A stretch of DNA of 26,555 nt, from the NCBI GenBank assembly GCA_016293265.1, contig JAEDEN010000023.1, positions 1-26,555 of the forward strand, given 5' to 3'. Position 1 is the stretch's first letter; each line of letters begins with the position of its first letter. A program made the translations under genes and the position numbers. Below, in pieces: positions 15,146 to 22,561 of the stretch. This stretch comes from Oscillospiraceae bacterium (GTDB lineage Bacteria; Bacillota; Clostridia; Oscillospirales; Oscillospiraceae). The notes below the pieces were generated by a model that saw nothing but the letters and a program-made list of their open reading frames with translations, was not told the DNA's origin and searched no databases.

Positions 15146-16086
15146 TGCCCATTAAGATCCCCAACCAACTGCCCGCAACCTCCACGCTGCAGTCGGAAAA
15201 TATCTTTGTGATGACGGAGACCCGGGCCATGACCCAGGATATCCGCCCGCTGCAGATCCTGCTTTTGAACCTGATGCCCACCAAGGTGGACACGGAGACC
15301 CAGCTTGCCCGGGTTCTCGGCAACACGCCGCTGCAGATCGAGCTGGAGCTCATCGCCCCTGCCGGCCATGTCTCCAAGAATACCTCCCAGGCCCATATGC
15401 TGGCCTTTTACAAGACCTTCGACCAGGTGAAGGACCGCAACTTCGACGGCCTTGTCATCACCGGAGCGCCGGTGGAGCTGATGGACTTTGAGGAGGTGGA
15501 CTACTGGGAGGAGCTGTGTGAGATCATGGAGTGGTCCAAGACCCACGCCCATTCCACGCTGCACATCTGCTGGGGCGCCCAGGCGGGCCTTTACTATCAC
15601 TTCGGCATCCCCAAGCGGGAGCTGTCCCACAAACTCTTTGGCGTCTTCGAGCATACTGTGGAGGATCCCAATTACATCCTCTTCCGCGGCTTTGACGACA
15701 AGTTCTGGGTTCCCCATTCCCGCAACACCACCGTAAGCCGCGCCGACATCGAGGCCGTGCCGGGACTGAAGGTGCTGGCCTCTTCTCCCGAGGCAGGAGT
15801 CTACGCCGTCAAGACCGACCAGAGCCGCCAGGTCTTTTTGATGGGCCACGCGGAGTACGACCGGGATACCCTCAAGAAGGAATACCTGCGGGATGTGGCC
15901 GCCGGCATCGATATCCAACTGCCCCGGCACTACTTCCCCGGGGACGACCCCACGAAGGATCCTGTGGTCTCCTGGCGCTCCTGCGCCCATTTGCTGTATG
16001 CAAACTGGCTGAATTACTGCGTCTACCAGACCACCCCCTACGACATCCGGGGCATCCGGGAGGGCATCCGCACGGAAAGCGACTGA
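15145..16086 (+). CDS. metA: Homoserine O-acetyltransferase, MetA type
   Basis: First committed step of methionine synthesis: acetyl transfer to homoserine, feeding MetY. 313 residues, the usual MetA length, of the class I glutamine amidotransferase-like fold. The nucleophile Cys142 lies in LHICWGAQAGLYYHFG; His235 and Glu237 lie in FLMGHAEYD. The residue that sets acyl-CoA choice is Glu111 (TGAPVE), as in the acetyl-CoA-using Bacillus enzyme, where E. coli has Gly for succinyl-CoA. So the product should be O-acetylhomoserine despite the common succinyltransferase name. Last gene of the lysR unit, with a terminator 11 nt after the stop. Confidence 0.96.
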   Translation: MPIKIPNQLPATSTLQSENIFVMTETRAMTQDIRPLQILLLNLMPTKVDTETQLARVLGNTPLQIELELIAPAGHVSKNTSQAHMLAFYKTFDQVKDRNFDGLVITGAPVELMDFEEVDYWEELCEIMEWSKTHAHSTLHICWGAQAGLYYHFGIPKRELSHKLFGVFEHTVEDPNYILFRGFDDKFWVPHSRNTTVSRADIEAVPGLKVLASSPEAGVYAVKTDQSRQVFLMGHAEYDRDTLKKEYLRDVAAGIDIQLPRHYFPGDDPTKDPVVSWRSCAHLLYANWLNYCVYQTTPYDIRGIREGIRTESD

Positions 16087-16096
16087 GCCAATACAC

Positions 16097-16126
16097 AAAG
16101 GGGACGGCCATAGACTGTCCCCTTTT
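16097..16126 (+). terminator. Intrinsic terminator after metA
   Basis: Stem AAAGGGGAC (16097-16105) with GTCCCCTTT (16117-16125), 11-nt loop, short T-run. The following stretch to 16245 shows nothing recognisable. Confidence 0.75.
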
Positions 16127-16245
16127 GCGTCTGGATCATATTGCCTTGATTCTGACAGGACTTTCTTATTCAACCCATCCGGGGATATGCCAAAGCCCGT
16201 TTCAACCAATATGCTCTGTTTTAAAGGGAAGGAAGAGGTTTTTGC

Positions 16246-16274
16246 TTGACACCCTTTTGAATTCCTGCTAATAT
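16246..16274 (+). promoter_or_regulatory. Promoter of the T-box-cysE-cysS unit
   Basis: TTGACA (16246-16251) and TAATAT (16269-16274) with a 17-nt spacer; the start site would be near 16281, just before the T-box leader. Confidence 0.8.
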
Positions 16275-16280
16275 AGTAAG

Positions 16281-16508
16281 GCATATTGGAATAGCGCGAT
16301 GAACGGAAAGAGTAGCAGTCCACCCAATGGACAGAGAGGGCGCGTCAGCGGCTGGGAGCGTGCCTGCGGCGGGAACTGCGAAGTGCGTCCGGGAGCGCGG
16401 GGGATGTGGAAGCCCCCCGGTTGGCCCCGTCAACGGCCCCTTTGAGTGAGAAAAGAGAGTGGAACCGCGATTCGTCGCCTCTCGCACTTCGGTGCGGGAG
16501 GCGTTTTT
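16281..16508 (+). promoter_or_regulatory. Cysteine T-box riboswitch
   Basis: tRNA-sensing leader. Stem I closes with GCGC/GCGC (16294-16297 with 16395-16398) and CGGA/TCCG. AGAGAG (16333-16338) is the distal motif. The specifier is TGC (16377-16379), a Cys codon, within GAACTGCGAA. The T-box AGAGTGGAACCGCG is at 16456-16469; its UGGA matches the UCCA end of tRNA-Cys (discriminator U). The terminator is a 12-bp stem with TTCG loop (16476-16503) and a T-run. Uncharged tRNA-Cys should favour antitermination and turn on cysE-cysS. Confidence 0.93.
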
Positions 16509-16540
16509 ATTTCCCCACCGTGAAAAGAAGGAGTAACCCC

Positions 16541-17197
16541 ATGGCAAAGCGAGTATCCCGTCTGGGCGGGCTTCTGGCGGCTTATCAGCGCCGCGATCCC
16601 GCTGCCCGCAGTAAGCTGGAAATTTTCCTACTGTATCCGGGCGTCCACGCCATCATCTACCACCGCATCGCAAACTGGCTCTTCCGGCATCACTTCCGTT
16701 TCCTGGCCCGGTGCGTTTCCCAGTGGAACCGCTGCTGGACCGGCATTGAGATCCACCCCGGCGCTACCATCGGCCACCGGTTGGTCATCGACCACGGTAT
16801 GGGCATCGTCATCGGCGAGACCGCCGAGATCGGCGACGACTGTCTCATTTACCAGGGCGCTACCCTGGGCGGCACAGGCAAGGACCAGGGCAAGCGCCAC
16901 CCCACCATCGGCAACAACGTCCTCATCGGCTCCGGCGCCAAGGTGCTGGGCCCCTTCAAGGTGGGTGACAACGCCCGCATCGCCTCCGGCGCGGTGGTGC
17001 TGCGGGAAGTGCCTCCCAACTGCACCGCCGTGGGCGTTCCCGCCCACATCGCGCGGTTGGACGGTAAGCCTGTCTACTACGCAGACGATGTGGATCAGGT
17101 CAATGTGAAGGATCCTGTTCAGGATGACATCGTCAGCCTTGCCCAGCGCATCTGCCAGTTGGAGCAGCAGCTTAAACAAATGAAGGAGGAATCCTAA
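16541..17197 (+). CDS. cysE: Serine O-acetyltransferase
   Basis: Acetylates L-serine to O-acetylserine, the carbon acceptor for cysteine synthesis. 218 residues, the short Bacillus-type form without the longer E. coli N-terminus. A helical N-terminal part (YPGVHAIIYHRIANWLF) is followed by left-handed beta-helix hexapeptide repeats: IHPGATIGHRLVIDHGMGIVIGETAEIGDD in sequence segments, with the catalytic Asp-His pair in VIDHG, then GATLGGTGKDQGKRHPTIG and GSGAKVLGPFKVGDNARI. The C-terminus is a short charged coil. The ATG at 16541 has AAGGAG 7 nt upstream and follows the T-box terminator by 32 nt. It ends one base before cysS, so the two are coexpressed under tRNA-Cys control. Confidence 0.96.
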   Translation: MAKRVSRLGGLLAAYQRRDPAARSKLEIFLLYPGVHAIIYHRIANWLFRHHFRFLARCVSQWNRCWTGIEIHPGATIGHRLVIDHGMGIVIGETAEIGDDCLIYQGATLGGTGKDQGKRHPTIGNNVLIGSGAKVLGPFKVGDNARIASGAVVLREVPPNCTAVGVPAHIARLDGKPVYYADDVDQVNVKDPVQDDIVSLAQRICQLEQQLKQMKEES

Positions 17198-17198
17198 A

Positions 17199-18644
17199 AT
17201 GTATCTGTACAATTCCGCGACCCATAAAAAAGAAGAATTCAAGACCCACACCCCCGGCCATGTGGAGATGTATACCTGCGGCCCCACGGTTTATCACTTC
17301 GCCCATATCGGCAACCTGCGCTCCTATATCATGGAGGACGTGCTGGAAAAATTCCTGCGCTATATCGGCTACGATGTGAACCGCGTTATGAACATCACCG
17401 ATGTGGGCCATCTGACCTCCGATGCCGATGAGGGAGAGGATAAGATGCTCAAGGGCGCCAAGCGGGAGAATAAAAGCGTCATGGACATCGCCCGGTTCTA
17501 CACCGATGCCTTTTTTACCGACTGCAAGAAGCTGAACATCAAGCGTCCCGATGTGGTGGAGCCCGCCACCAACTGCATTGACGATTATATCCGCATCGTT
17601 TCCACCCTGATCGACAAGGGCTATGCCTACCTGGCCGGCGGCAACGTGTATTTTGATTCCTCCAAGCTGGCCCGCTATTATGTGTTCAACGACCATGACG
17701 AGGAGGATCTGGCCGTGGGTGTCCGGGAAGGCGTGGAGGAGGACACCAACAAGCGCAATAAGAACGACTTTGTCCTCTGGTTCACCAAGTCCAAGTTTGA
17801 GGACCAGGCCCTCAAGTGGGAGTCCCCCTGGGGCGTGGGCTATCCCGGCTGGCACATCGAGTGCACCGGTATCTCCCTCAAGCATAACGGCGAGTATCTG
17901 GACCTCCACTGCGGCGGCGTGGACAACGCCTTCCCCCACCACACCAACGAGATCGCCCAGTCGGAGAGCTTCCTGGGCCATGAATGGTGCCCCCAGTGGT
18001 TCCATGTCCACCACCTGAATACCACCAGCGGCAAGATGAGCAAGTCCAAGGGCGAGTTTTTGACCGTCTCCCTGCTGGAGGAGAAGGGCTACGACCCCGT
18101 GGCTTACCGTTATTTCTGCCTCCAGAGCCACTACCGTAAGGCCCTGGTCTTCTCCTATGAGAATCTGGATAACGCCGCCGCGGCCTACAACAAGCTGGTG
18201 GGCCGCATCGCCGCTCTGAAGAACGAGGGCGAGGTGGATCAAGCCGTCTTCGCCGAATACCGGGAGAAGTTCATCAAGCAGATGAGCAACGACCTGAACA
18301 CCTCCATGGGCGTCACAGCCCTGTTCGACGTCCTGAAGGCCAAGACCAACGACGCCACCAAGCTGGCTGTTCTGGCGGATTACGACCGGGTGCTGTCCTT
18401 GAGCCTGATGGAAAAGGCGGAGGAGCGCCGCGCGGAGCAGGCCAATGCCAAAACCGCTCAGACCGAATGCGGCTACACCGTCACGGGCGAGGGGGACGAG
18501 GCCATCGACGCCCTGGTGATGCAGCGCTACGAGGCCAAGAAGGCCAAAAACTTTGCCGAAGCCGACCGCATCCGGGACGAATTGAAGGCCCGGGGGATCG
18601 AGATCACTGACACCAAGGGCGGCGCAAGCTGGAAACGGGTATAA
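17199..18644 (+). CDS. cysS: Cysteinyl-tRNA synthetase
   Basis: Class I synthetase charging tRNA-Cys with cysteine. 481 residues. The N-terminal Rossmann catalytic domain shows MYTCGPTVY with zinc ligand Cys27, the HIGH-type signature HIGN (36-39), further zinc ligands Cys222 (GWHIECTGIS) and His247/Glu251 (FPHHTNEIAQSE), and the KMSKS loop at 279-283. A DALR-type helical domain and a small C-terminal domain (AKNFAEADRIRDELKARGIEI, in part) follow. The ribosome binding site GGAGG lies inside the 3' end of cysE, and the ATG starts one base after the cysE stop. Pairing of cysE and cysS behind a Cys T-box is a known Firmicute arrangement. Confidence 0.97.
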   Translation: MYLYNSATHKKEEFKTHTPGHVEMYTCGPTVYHFAHIGNLRSYIMEDVLEKFLRYIGYDVNRVMNITDVGHLTSDADEGEDKMLKGAKRENKSVMDIARFYTDAFFTDCKKLNIKRPDVVEPATNCIDDYIRIVSTLIDKGYAYLAGGNVYFDSSKLARYYVFNDHDEEDLAVGVREGVEEDTNKRNKNDFVLWFTKSKFEDQALKWESPWGVGYPGWHIECTGISLKHNGEYLDLHCGGVDNAFPHHTNEIAQSESFLGHEWCPQWFHVHHLNTTSGKMSKSKGEFLTVSLLEEKGYDPVAYRYFCLQSHYRKALVFSYENLDNAAAAYNKLVGRIAALKNEGEVDQAVFAEYREKFIKQMSNDLNTSMGVTALFDVLKAKTNDATKLAVLADYDRVLSLSLMEKAEERRAEQANAKTAQTECGYTVTGEGDEAIDALVMQRYEAKKAKNFAEADRIRDELKARGIEITDTKGGASWKRV

Positions 18645-18648
18645 CAGC

Positions 18649-18682
18649 AAACGGGACGGAATCCTTGGATTCCGTCCCGTTT
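18649..18682. terminator. Shared terminator between convergent cysS and flavoprotein genes
   Basis: A long perfect palindrome, 18649-18664 with 18667-18682, filling the whole 40-nt gap between the two stop codons. The T-runs are short on both sides, but its position between convergent stops argues for two-way termination. Confidence 0.8.
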
Positions 18683-18684
18683 CC

Positions 18685-19503
18685 TTATTTCTTCCGCATC
18701 AGGGCCGCGGCGAAGGCGGCGGCGCTCTGGCCGGCGATGAGGCCCTCACCCACGGCCTTGCTCACCTGCAAGGGGCCGCCGGTACAGTCCCCGGCGGCAA
18801 ACAGCCCCGGGAGGTTGGTGGCCATTTTTCGGTCCACCTTTACAAAGTTCCCCTCCATGGAAATGCCAGGGAAGAGGTCCGTGGGAGCCATGGCGCTCCG
18901 CAGCAGAAACACCCCCTGAGCCTCCACGCTCTCGCCGCCCACGATGACCCGCTCCACCTGGTTTCCGCCCTGAATGACAAGGCTTTCAGGCCGGTGGAAG
19001 TAGGTCACATGGCAGCCGATCTGTGCCAGGAAGTCCGCCTCGCGGCGGGCGGAATCGCTGTAGCCTGCCACAACCACGCTTTTACCCCGGTAGAGCATTC
19101 CATCGCAGGTGGCGCAGTAGCTCACGCCCCGGCCCAGAAACTCCGCTTCGCCGGGGAACTTTTTCCCCCTCAGGATGCCGGAGGCCAGGACCATGGCTTT
19201 CGCGTTTTCCATCTCCGTGCCCACGGAGACATACCAGGTGCCCTCCAGGCGCATGGCGGAGACGGCGCGGCCTTCCAGAAAAGCCGCTCCCGCGTGCTCC
19301 GCGTGGCGGCGCATGGCGGTGAGAAGTTGGGCACCGGAAAGGCTGGGCATTCCCAGATGGTTGTCCACCTTTTCTGCCTGCCACAGGGGATTTTCCTCCA
19401 GGGGAGTGGAGACCACCAGGGCACTGCGGCCTCTGGCCCGTGCATTCAGGGCCGCGGAAAGGCCTGCGGGCCCACCGCCTAAGATCAAGATGTCATAAGC
19501 CAA
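18685..19503 (-). CDS. Thioredoxin reductase-like FAD oxidoreductase, short and atypical
   Basis: Class II pyridine nucleotide-disulfide oxidoreductase, 272 residues against about 305-315 for standard TrxB. FAD motif ILGGGPAGLSAALNA (7-21), redox-active Cys130-x-x-Cys133 in SYCATCDG, and the closing FAD motif GLFAAGDCTGGP are all present. The NADPH site is unusual: VVVAGYSDSARREADFL (143-159) replaces the usual GGGNSA pattern, and the HRR NADPH-specificity motif is only FHRPES. So the electron donor may not be NADPH. The start is TTG at 19503: GGAGG lies 8 nt before it and the frame begins exactly with the FAD strand; no in-frame ATG fits. It has its own promoter. A role in thiol redox beside the sulfur genes is inferred. 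Confidence 0.88.
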   Translation of the reverse strand: MAYDILILGGGPAGLSAALNARARGRSALVVSTPLEENPLWQAEKVDNHLGMPSLSGAQLLTAMRRHAEHAGAAFLEGRAVSAMRLEGTWYVSVGTEMENAKAMVLASGILRGKKFPGEAEFLGRGVSYCATCDGMLYRGKSVVVAGYSDSARREADFLAQIGCHVTYFHRPESLVIQGGNQVERVIVGGESVEAQGVFLLRSAMAPTDLFPGISMEGNFVKVDRKMATNLPGLFAAGDCTGGPLQVSKAVGEGLIAGQSAAAFAAALMRKK

Positions 19504-19536
19504 GGTACAATCCTCCTTGCCGTGTTCCTTGGGTCC

Positions 19537-19565
19537 ATTGTACCCGACCTGGGGGGAGGTTTCAA
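19537..19565 (-). promoter_or_regulatory. Promoter of the TrxR-like gene
   Basis: Minus-strand TTGAAA (19560-19565) and TACAAT (19537-19542) with a 17-nt spacer; start near 19530, about 27 nt before the TTG codon. Confidence 0.7.
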
Positions 19566-19698
19566 TGCCTCTTTGGGTGGATTGGGAGAAAAATATCGGG
19601 AGGAGCGGATAAAAGCGGAACTTTTTCCCAGCCTTTGCGTCTATACAGGTAAAAAGCCGCGGTTGGAAGCGCGGAACAATGAAAAGGAGGACGACGCG

Positions 19699-20646
19699 AT
19701 GAAAAGAAGATGGTTTGCACTGACCCTTGCACTTTTACTGGTGTTTGCCCTGACCGCCTGCGGTGCCGGGAGCGCCAAGGCGGAACTGGCCGCTGCTCCT
19801 GCCGCCTCCGCTCCTGCCGCCTCCGCTCCTGCCGGCGCAGAGGACGCCTATTACGGCGGGTACGGCGGGGAGATCTATGAAACGGATGAGGCTTCCGACA
19901 GCACTGCCGCCGCTGCCACCGGAGGACAAAAGCTCATCCGCACCGCCTCTTTGGAGCTGGAGACCACGGAATTTGAAGCCACCACCGCCGCGCTGGAGGA
20001 CCTGGTGGGCAAAATGGGGGGCTACATGGAAAACAGCTCCGTCCATAACGGCCGCAGCGGCTACCGCTTCGCCAACTACACCGTCCGCGTCCCGGCGGAA
20101 CGGTATGAGGAATTTTTGAACCAGGCCGGCGGGCTTTGCCATGAGACCTGGCGCTCTGCCTCCCAGGAGGACATCAGCGAGGTGTATTACGATACCCAGG
20201 GCCGCCTGAAGACCCAGCAGATCAAGCTGGAGCGGCTCCAGGAGCTTTTGACCCGGGCCGAGACTATGGAGGATATCATCACCATCGAGTCCGCCATCTC
20301 CGAGACGGAGCAGTACATCGACGACCTCTCCGGCACTCTGCGGCACTATGACGGAAAGGTGGACTACGCCACCATCGAGATCACCTTGAATGAGGTCTAC
20401 AAGTATTCCAACACCGAGGAGGCACCCATGACCTTTGCCGGCCGTATGGGCAATTCTTTCGCCAGCGGCTGGAAGGCCTTCGTCAATACCCTGGAGGACC
20501 TTGCCGTGGCCCTGGCCTATAGCTGGATGTGGCTGGCGATCCTGGCGGTGGCGGCGTTCTTCGGCTTCCGGGTTGCCCGGAAGAAGCTGCGCTCCCGCCG
20601 GGGCATCTCTGCGGAAAAAAACGGTGACAATCAGCCGAAAAACTGA
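19699..20646 (+). CDS. DUF4349 domain lipoprotein
   Basis: Membrane-associated extracytoplasmic protein, 315 residues. A lipoprotein signal with lipobox LTAC (Cys21) is followed by an Ala/Pro/Ser spacer and a short Tyr/Gly-rich patch. The DUF4349 domain spans about 75-290: QKLIRTASLELETTEFE, GGYMENSSV, YRFANYTVRVPAERYEEFL, the long central helix with GRLKTQQIKLERLQELLTRA, and TMEDIITIESAISETEQYID. It ends with the domain's usual C-terminal transmembrane helix (about 268-290) and a basic tail. ATG 19699 has AAAAGGAGG 8 nt upstream; the longer upstream frame lacks a signal peptide at its start. Function of the family is not established. No clear promoter was found in the gap before it. Confidence 0.9.
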   Translation: MKRRWFALTLALLLVFALTACGAGSAKAELAAAPAASAPAASAPAGAEDAYYGGYGGEIYETDEASDSTAAAATGGQKLIRTASLELETTEFEATTAALEDLVGKMGGYMENSSVHNGRSGYRFANYTVRVPAERYEEFLNQAGGLCHETWRSASQEDISEVYYDTQGRLKTQQIKLERLQELLTRAETMEDIITIESAISETEQYIDDLSGTLRHYDGKVDYATIEITLNEVYKYSNTEEAPMTFAGRMGNSFASGWKAFVNTLEDLAVALAYSWMWLAILAVAAFFGFRVARKKLRSRRGISAEKNGDNQPKN

Positions 20647-20654
20647 TATCATAT

Positions 20655-20685
20655 AAAAAGGGGTGGGTGCTGCCCGCCCCTTTTT
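20655..20685 (+). terminator. Intrinsic terminator after the DUF4349 gene
   Basis: 14-bp stem (20655-20668 with 20672-20685) including two G-T pairs and ending in a T-run; nine bases past the stop codon. Confidence 0.85.
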
Positions 20686-20712
20686 CCATTTTGCAGCCAA
20701 GGAGGACGAGCC

Positions 20713-21327
20713 ATGAAACTGACCTGGTTGGGCCACGCCTGCTTTGTATTGGAGCACGATGGCTACCGCATCGCCGCCGACCCCTATCTTCGGGTGGAAG
20801 ACTACCCCCATATGCACACCCAGGCCCACGCCTATACCTGCAGCCACCAGCACCTGGATCATAACGGCCCGGAGCGGGTGGAGCTGCTGCCGGGGCGGGA
20901 AAGCCCCTTTGCCATCCGCACCGTGAAGGTCTTCCATGACGAGGCCGGCGGTGCGCTGCGGGGGGAAAACACCGTTCATATCTATACTGCCGGTGGATTC
21001 AGCGTTGCCCACATGGGGGATCTGGGCCACCAGCTCACCAAGGAGCAGGCGGAGGCCATCGGTCCCCTGGATGCCATCCTGATCCCTGTGGGCGGCTACT
21101 ATACCGTGGACGCAAAGGGGGCCAAGGCCGTGTGCGACGCCCTGAAGCCCCGGGTGGTCATTCCCATGCACTACCGCCATGACGGCCACGGGCTTGCCGT
21201 GGTGGACGGGGTGGAGCCCTTCCTGGCCCTCTGGGATGAGGGGGAAATCCACCGGGTGGAGGGGAACACCATCCGGCTGACGAAGGAGATGGAGGGGGTA
21301 TGGCTCCCCACTTACCAGGCGCCGTGA
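20713..21327 (+). CDS. MBL-fold metal-dependent hydrolase (UlaG-like)
   Basis: Metallo-beta-lactamase superfamily hydrolase, 204 residues, of the short UlaG-like type. The start MKLTWLGHACFVLE and IAADPYL are typical. The metal motif is SHQHLDHN (His45, His47, Asp49, His50). Downstream are FHDEAGG and SVAHMGDLGH with further likely ligands, then DAILIPVGGYYTVDAKGA and VVIPMHYRH. AAGGAGG lies 7 nt before the ATG. It directly follows the DUF4349 terminator and no separate promoter is obvious, so some readthrough is likely. Substrate unknown. Confidence 0.9.
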   Translation: MKLTWLGHACFVLEHDGYRIAADPYLRVEDYPHMHTQAHAYTCSHQHLDHNGPERVELLPGRESPFAIRTVKVFHDEAGGALRGENTVHIYTAGGFSVAHMGDLGHQLTKEQAEAIGPLDAILIPVGGYYTVDAKGAKAVCDALKPRVVIPMHYRHDGHGLAVVDGVEPFLALWDEGEIHRVEGNTIRLTKEMEGVWLPTYQAP

Positions 21328-21341
21328 CGGGTTCCCATTTT

Positions 21342-21369
21342 CGCCTCCCCTTTCCGGGAGGCGGTTTTT
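21342..21369 (+). terminator. Intrinsic terminator after the MBL gene
   Basis: 8-bp stem CGCCTCCC (21342-21349) with GGGAGGCG (21356-21363), then a T-run. The next promoter's -35 starts two bases later. Confidence 0.9.
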
Positions 21370-21370
21370 C

Positions 21371-21399
21371 TTGACAAATACCGTCGAACAGTTTACTAT
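21371..21399 (+). promoter_or_regulatory. Promoter of the XRE-cupin/GNAT unit
   Basis: TTGACA (21371-21376) and TACTAT (21394-21399) with a 17-nt spacer. Confidence 0.8.
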
Positions 21400-21421
21400 A
21401 GTGGTATAAATAACCAGTATA
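21397..21421. promoter_or_regulatory. Operator-like dyad over the -10 and start site
   Basis: TATAGTGGT (21397-21405) and ACCAGTATA (21413-21421), 9-bp arms with one mismatch around a 7-nt AT centre. It covers the end of the -10 and the start site, where a bound repressor would block transcription. The XRE protein encoded next is the natural candidate. Confidence 0.55.
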
Positions 21422-21447
21422 TTGGCCGGTTTGGGGAGGGCGAGCCT

Positions 21448-22002
21448 ATGGAGCTGAATCGCGCGGTGGGGGAGAACATCAAGCGCATCCGCAAGAGCAA
21501 GAAACTGAGTATGGAGCGCACGGCGGAGCTGTCCGGCGTGTCCCGCAGTATGCTGGGCCAGATCGAGCGGGGAGAGGCCAATCCCTCCGTGGCCATTCTG
21601 GGCCGCCTGGCCAGGGCGCTGAAGGTCCCGGCGGAGGTCCTTTTGGAGAACGATGATTTTGAGGCCCTGCTATCGGTGCGGGAGGTGGACACCAAACCAA
21701 AACGCCTGGATGCGGGCAAGGCGGTGCTGCGCCCCAGCTTTCCCTACGATGCGCGTACCCGCCTGGAAAGCTACTTCCTGGACCTTTACATTAGCGCCAA
21801 GTACGTCCCGGAGGCCTCTGTCCCCGGCTGCGTGTGCCATGCCACCGTTATCTCCGGCACCGTCAGCCTGGTCACTGACGGGGAGTCCTTCCAGCTTCTG
21901 GAACGGGACGCCCTGCGCTTTGCCGCCGACCGCCCCTACCGCTTTGAGAACATGACCAATTCCACGGGGCGGCTGCTGCTGGTCTACCAGTATTTGAAAT
22001 GA
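21448..22002 (+). CDS. XRE family HTH regulator with C-terminal cupin domain
   Basis: 184 residues. The N-terminal Cro/C1-type helix-turn-helix spans about 5-65: VGENIKRIRKSKKLSMERTAE, VSRSMLGQIERGEANPSVAIL and LARALKVPAEVLL. A cupin-2 sensing barrel follows from about 105 to 182 (VCHATVISGTVSLVTDGE, LLERDALRFAADRPYRFEN). This PuuR/SutR-like architecture usually means a metabolite-responsive repressor. GGGAGG lies 8 nt before the ATG. It is followed after 12 nt by a GNAT acetyltransferase that it probably controls together with itself. Confidence 0.92.
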   Translation: MELNRAVGENIKRIRKSKKLSMERTAELSGVSRSMLGQIERGEANPSVAILGRLARALKVPAEVLLENDDFEALLSVREVDTKPKRLDAGKAVLRPSFPYDARTRLESYFLDLYISAKYVPEASVPGCVCHATVISGTVSLVTDGESFQLLERDALRFAADRPYRFENMTNSTGRLLLVYQYLK

Positions 22003-22014
22003 GGAGAGATACCC

Positions 22015-22503
22015 ATGCACATCCGAGCTGCGACCATGAAGGACCTTGCCGCCTTGACGGCCATTGAGGCGGCGTGCTTCCCGGCGGCGGAGGCCGCCGG
22101 GGCTGAGGATTTTGAAAAGCGCCTGGCCGTCTATCCCAACCATTTCTGGTTGTTGGAGGAGGAAGGGGAGATCATCTCCTTCGTGGACGGCATGGTCACC
22201 AATGAGCCGAACCTGCGGGACGAGATGTACGAAAACGCCGGACTGCACCGGGAGGACGGCGCCTGGCAGATGATTTTCGGTGTGAACACCCTGCCGGAGC
22301 ACCGGAAAAAAGGCTGTGCAGGCCTTTTGATCCGGCAGGCCATCGCCGATGCCAGGGCCCAGGGCCGCAAGGGCCTGGTTTTGACCTGCAAAGACCGTCT
22401 GGTGCACTATTATGAGCGGTTCGGCTTCAAAAAGGAAGGCGTTTCCCAGTCCATCCACGGGGGCGTGGTGTGGTATGAGATGCGGCTTACCTTTTCCCGG
22501 TGA
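22015..22503 (+). CDS. GNAT family N-acetyltransferase
   Basis: 162-residue acetyl-CoA-dependent N-acetyltransferase. The start MHIRAATMKDLAALTAIEAA and the acetyl-CoA loop LPEHRKKGCAGLLIRQAI (R/Q-x-x-G-x-G/A type) are typical, as is HYYERFGFKKEG near the end. The overall pattern, with an early IEAACFPAAEAA, resembles the arylalkylamine N-acetyltransferase-like group; substrate is not predictable. GAGGAG precedes the ATG. It lies 12 nt after the XRE-cupin gene and shares its terminator, so the regulator may sense this enzyme's substrate or product. Confidence 0.9.
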   Translation: MHIRAATMKDLAALTAIEAACFPAAEAAGAEDFEKRLAVYPNHFWLLEEEGEIISFVDGMVTNEPNLRDEMYENAGLHREDGAWQMIFGVNTLPEHRKKGCAGLLIRQAIADARAQGRKGLVLTCKDRLVHYYERFGFKKEGVSQSIHGGVVWYEMRLTFSR

Positions 22504-22530
22504 GACGTCTTCTTCAACCCTTTTGACACA

Positions 22531-22560
22531 AAAAAATCCACCCGTGAGGGTGGATTTTTT
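22531..22560. terminator. Bidirectional terminator between GNAT and bioY genes
   Basis: 13-bp perfect stem (22531-22543 with 22548-22560), GTGA loop, A-run and T-run ends; serves both convergent genes. Confidence 0.95.
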
Positions 22561-22561
22561 A

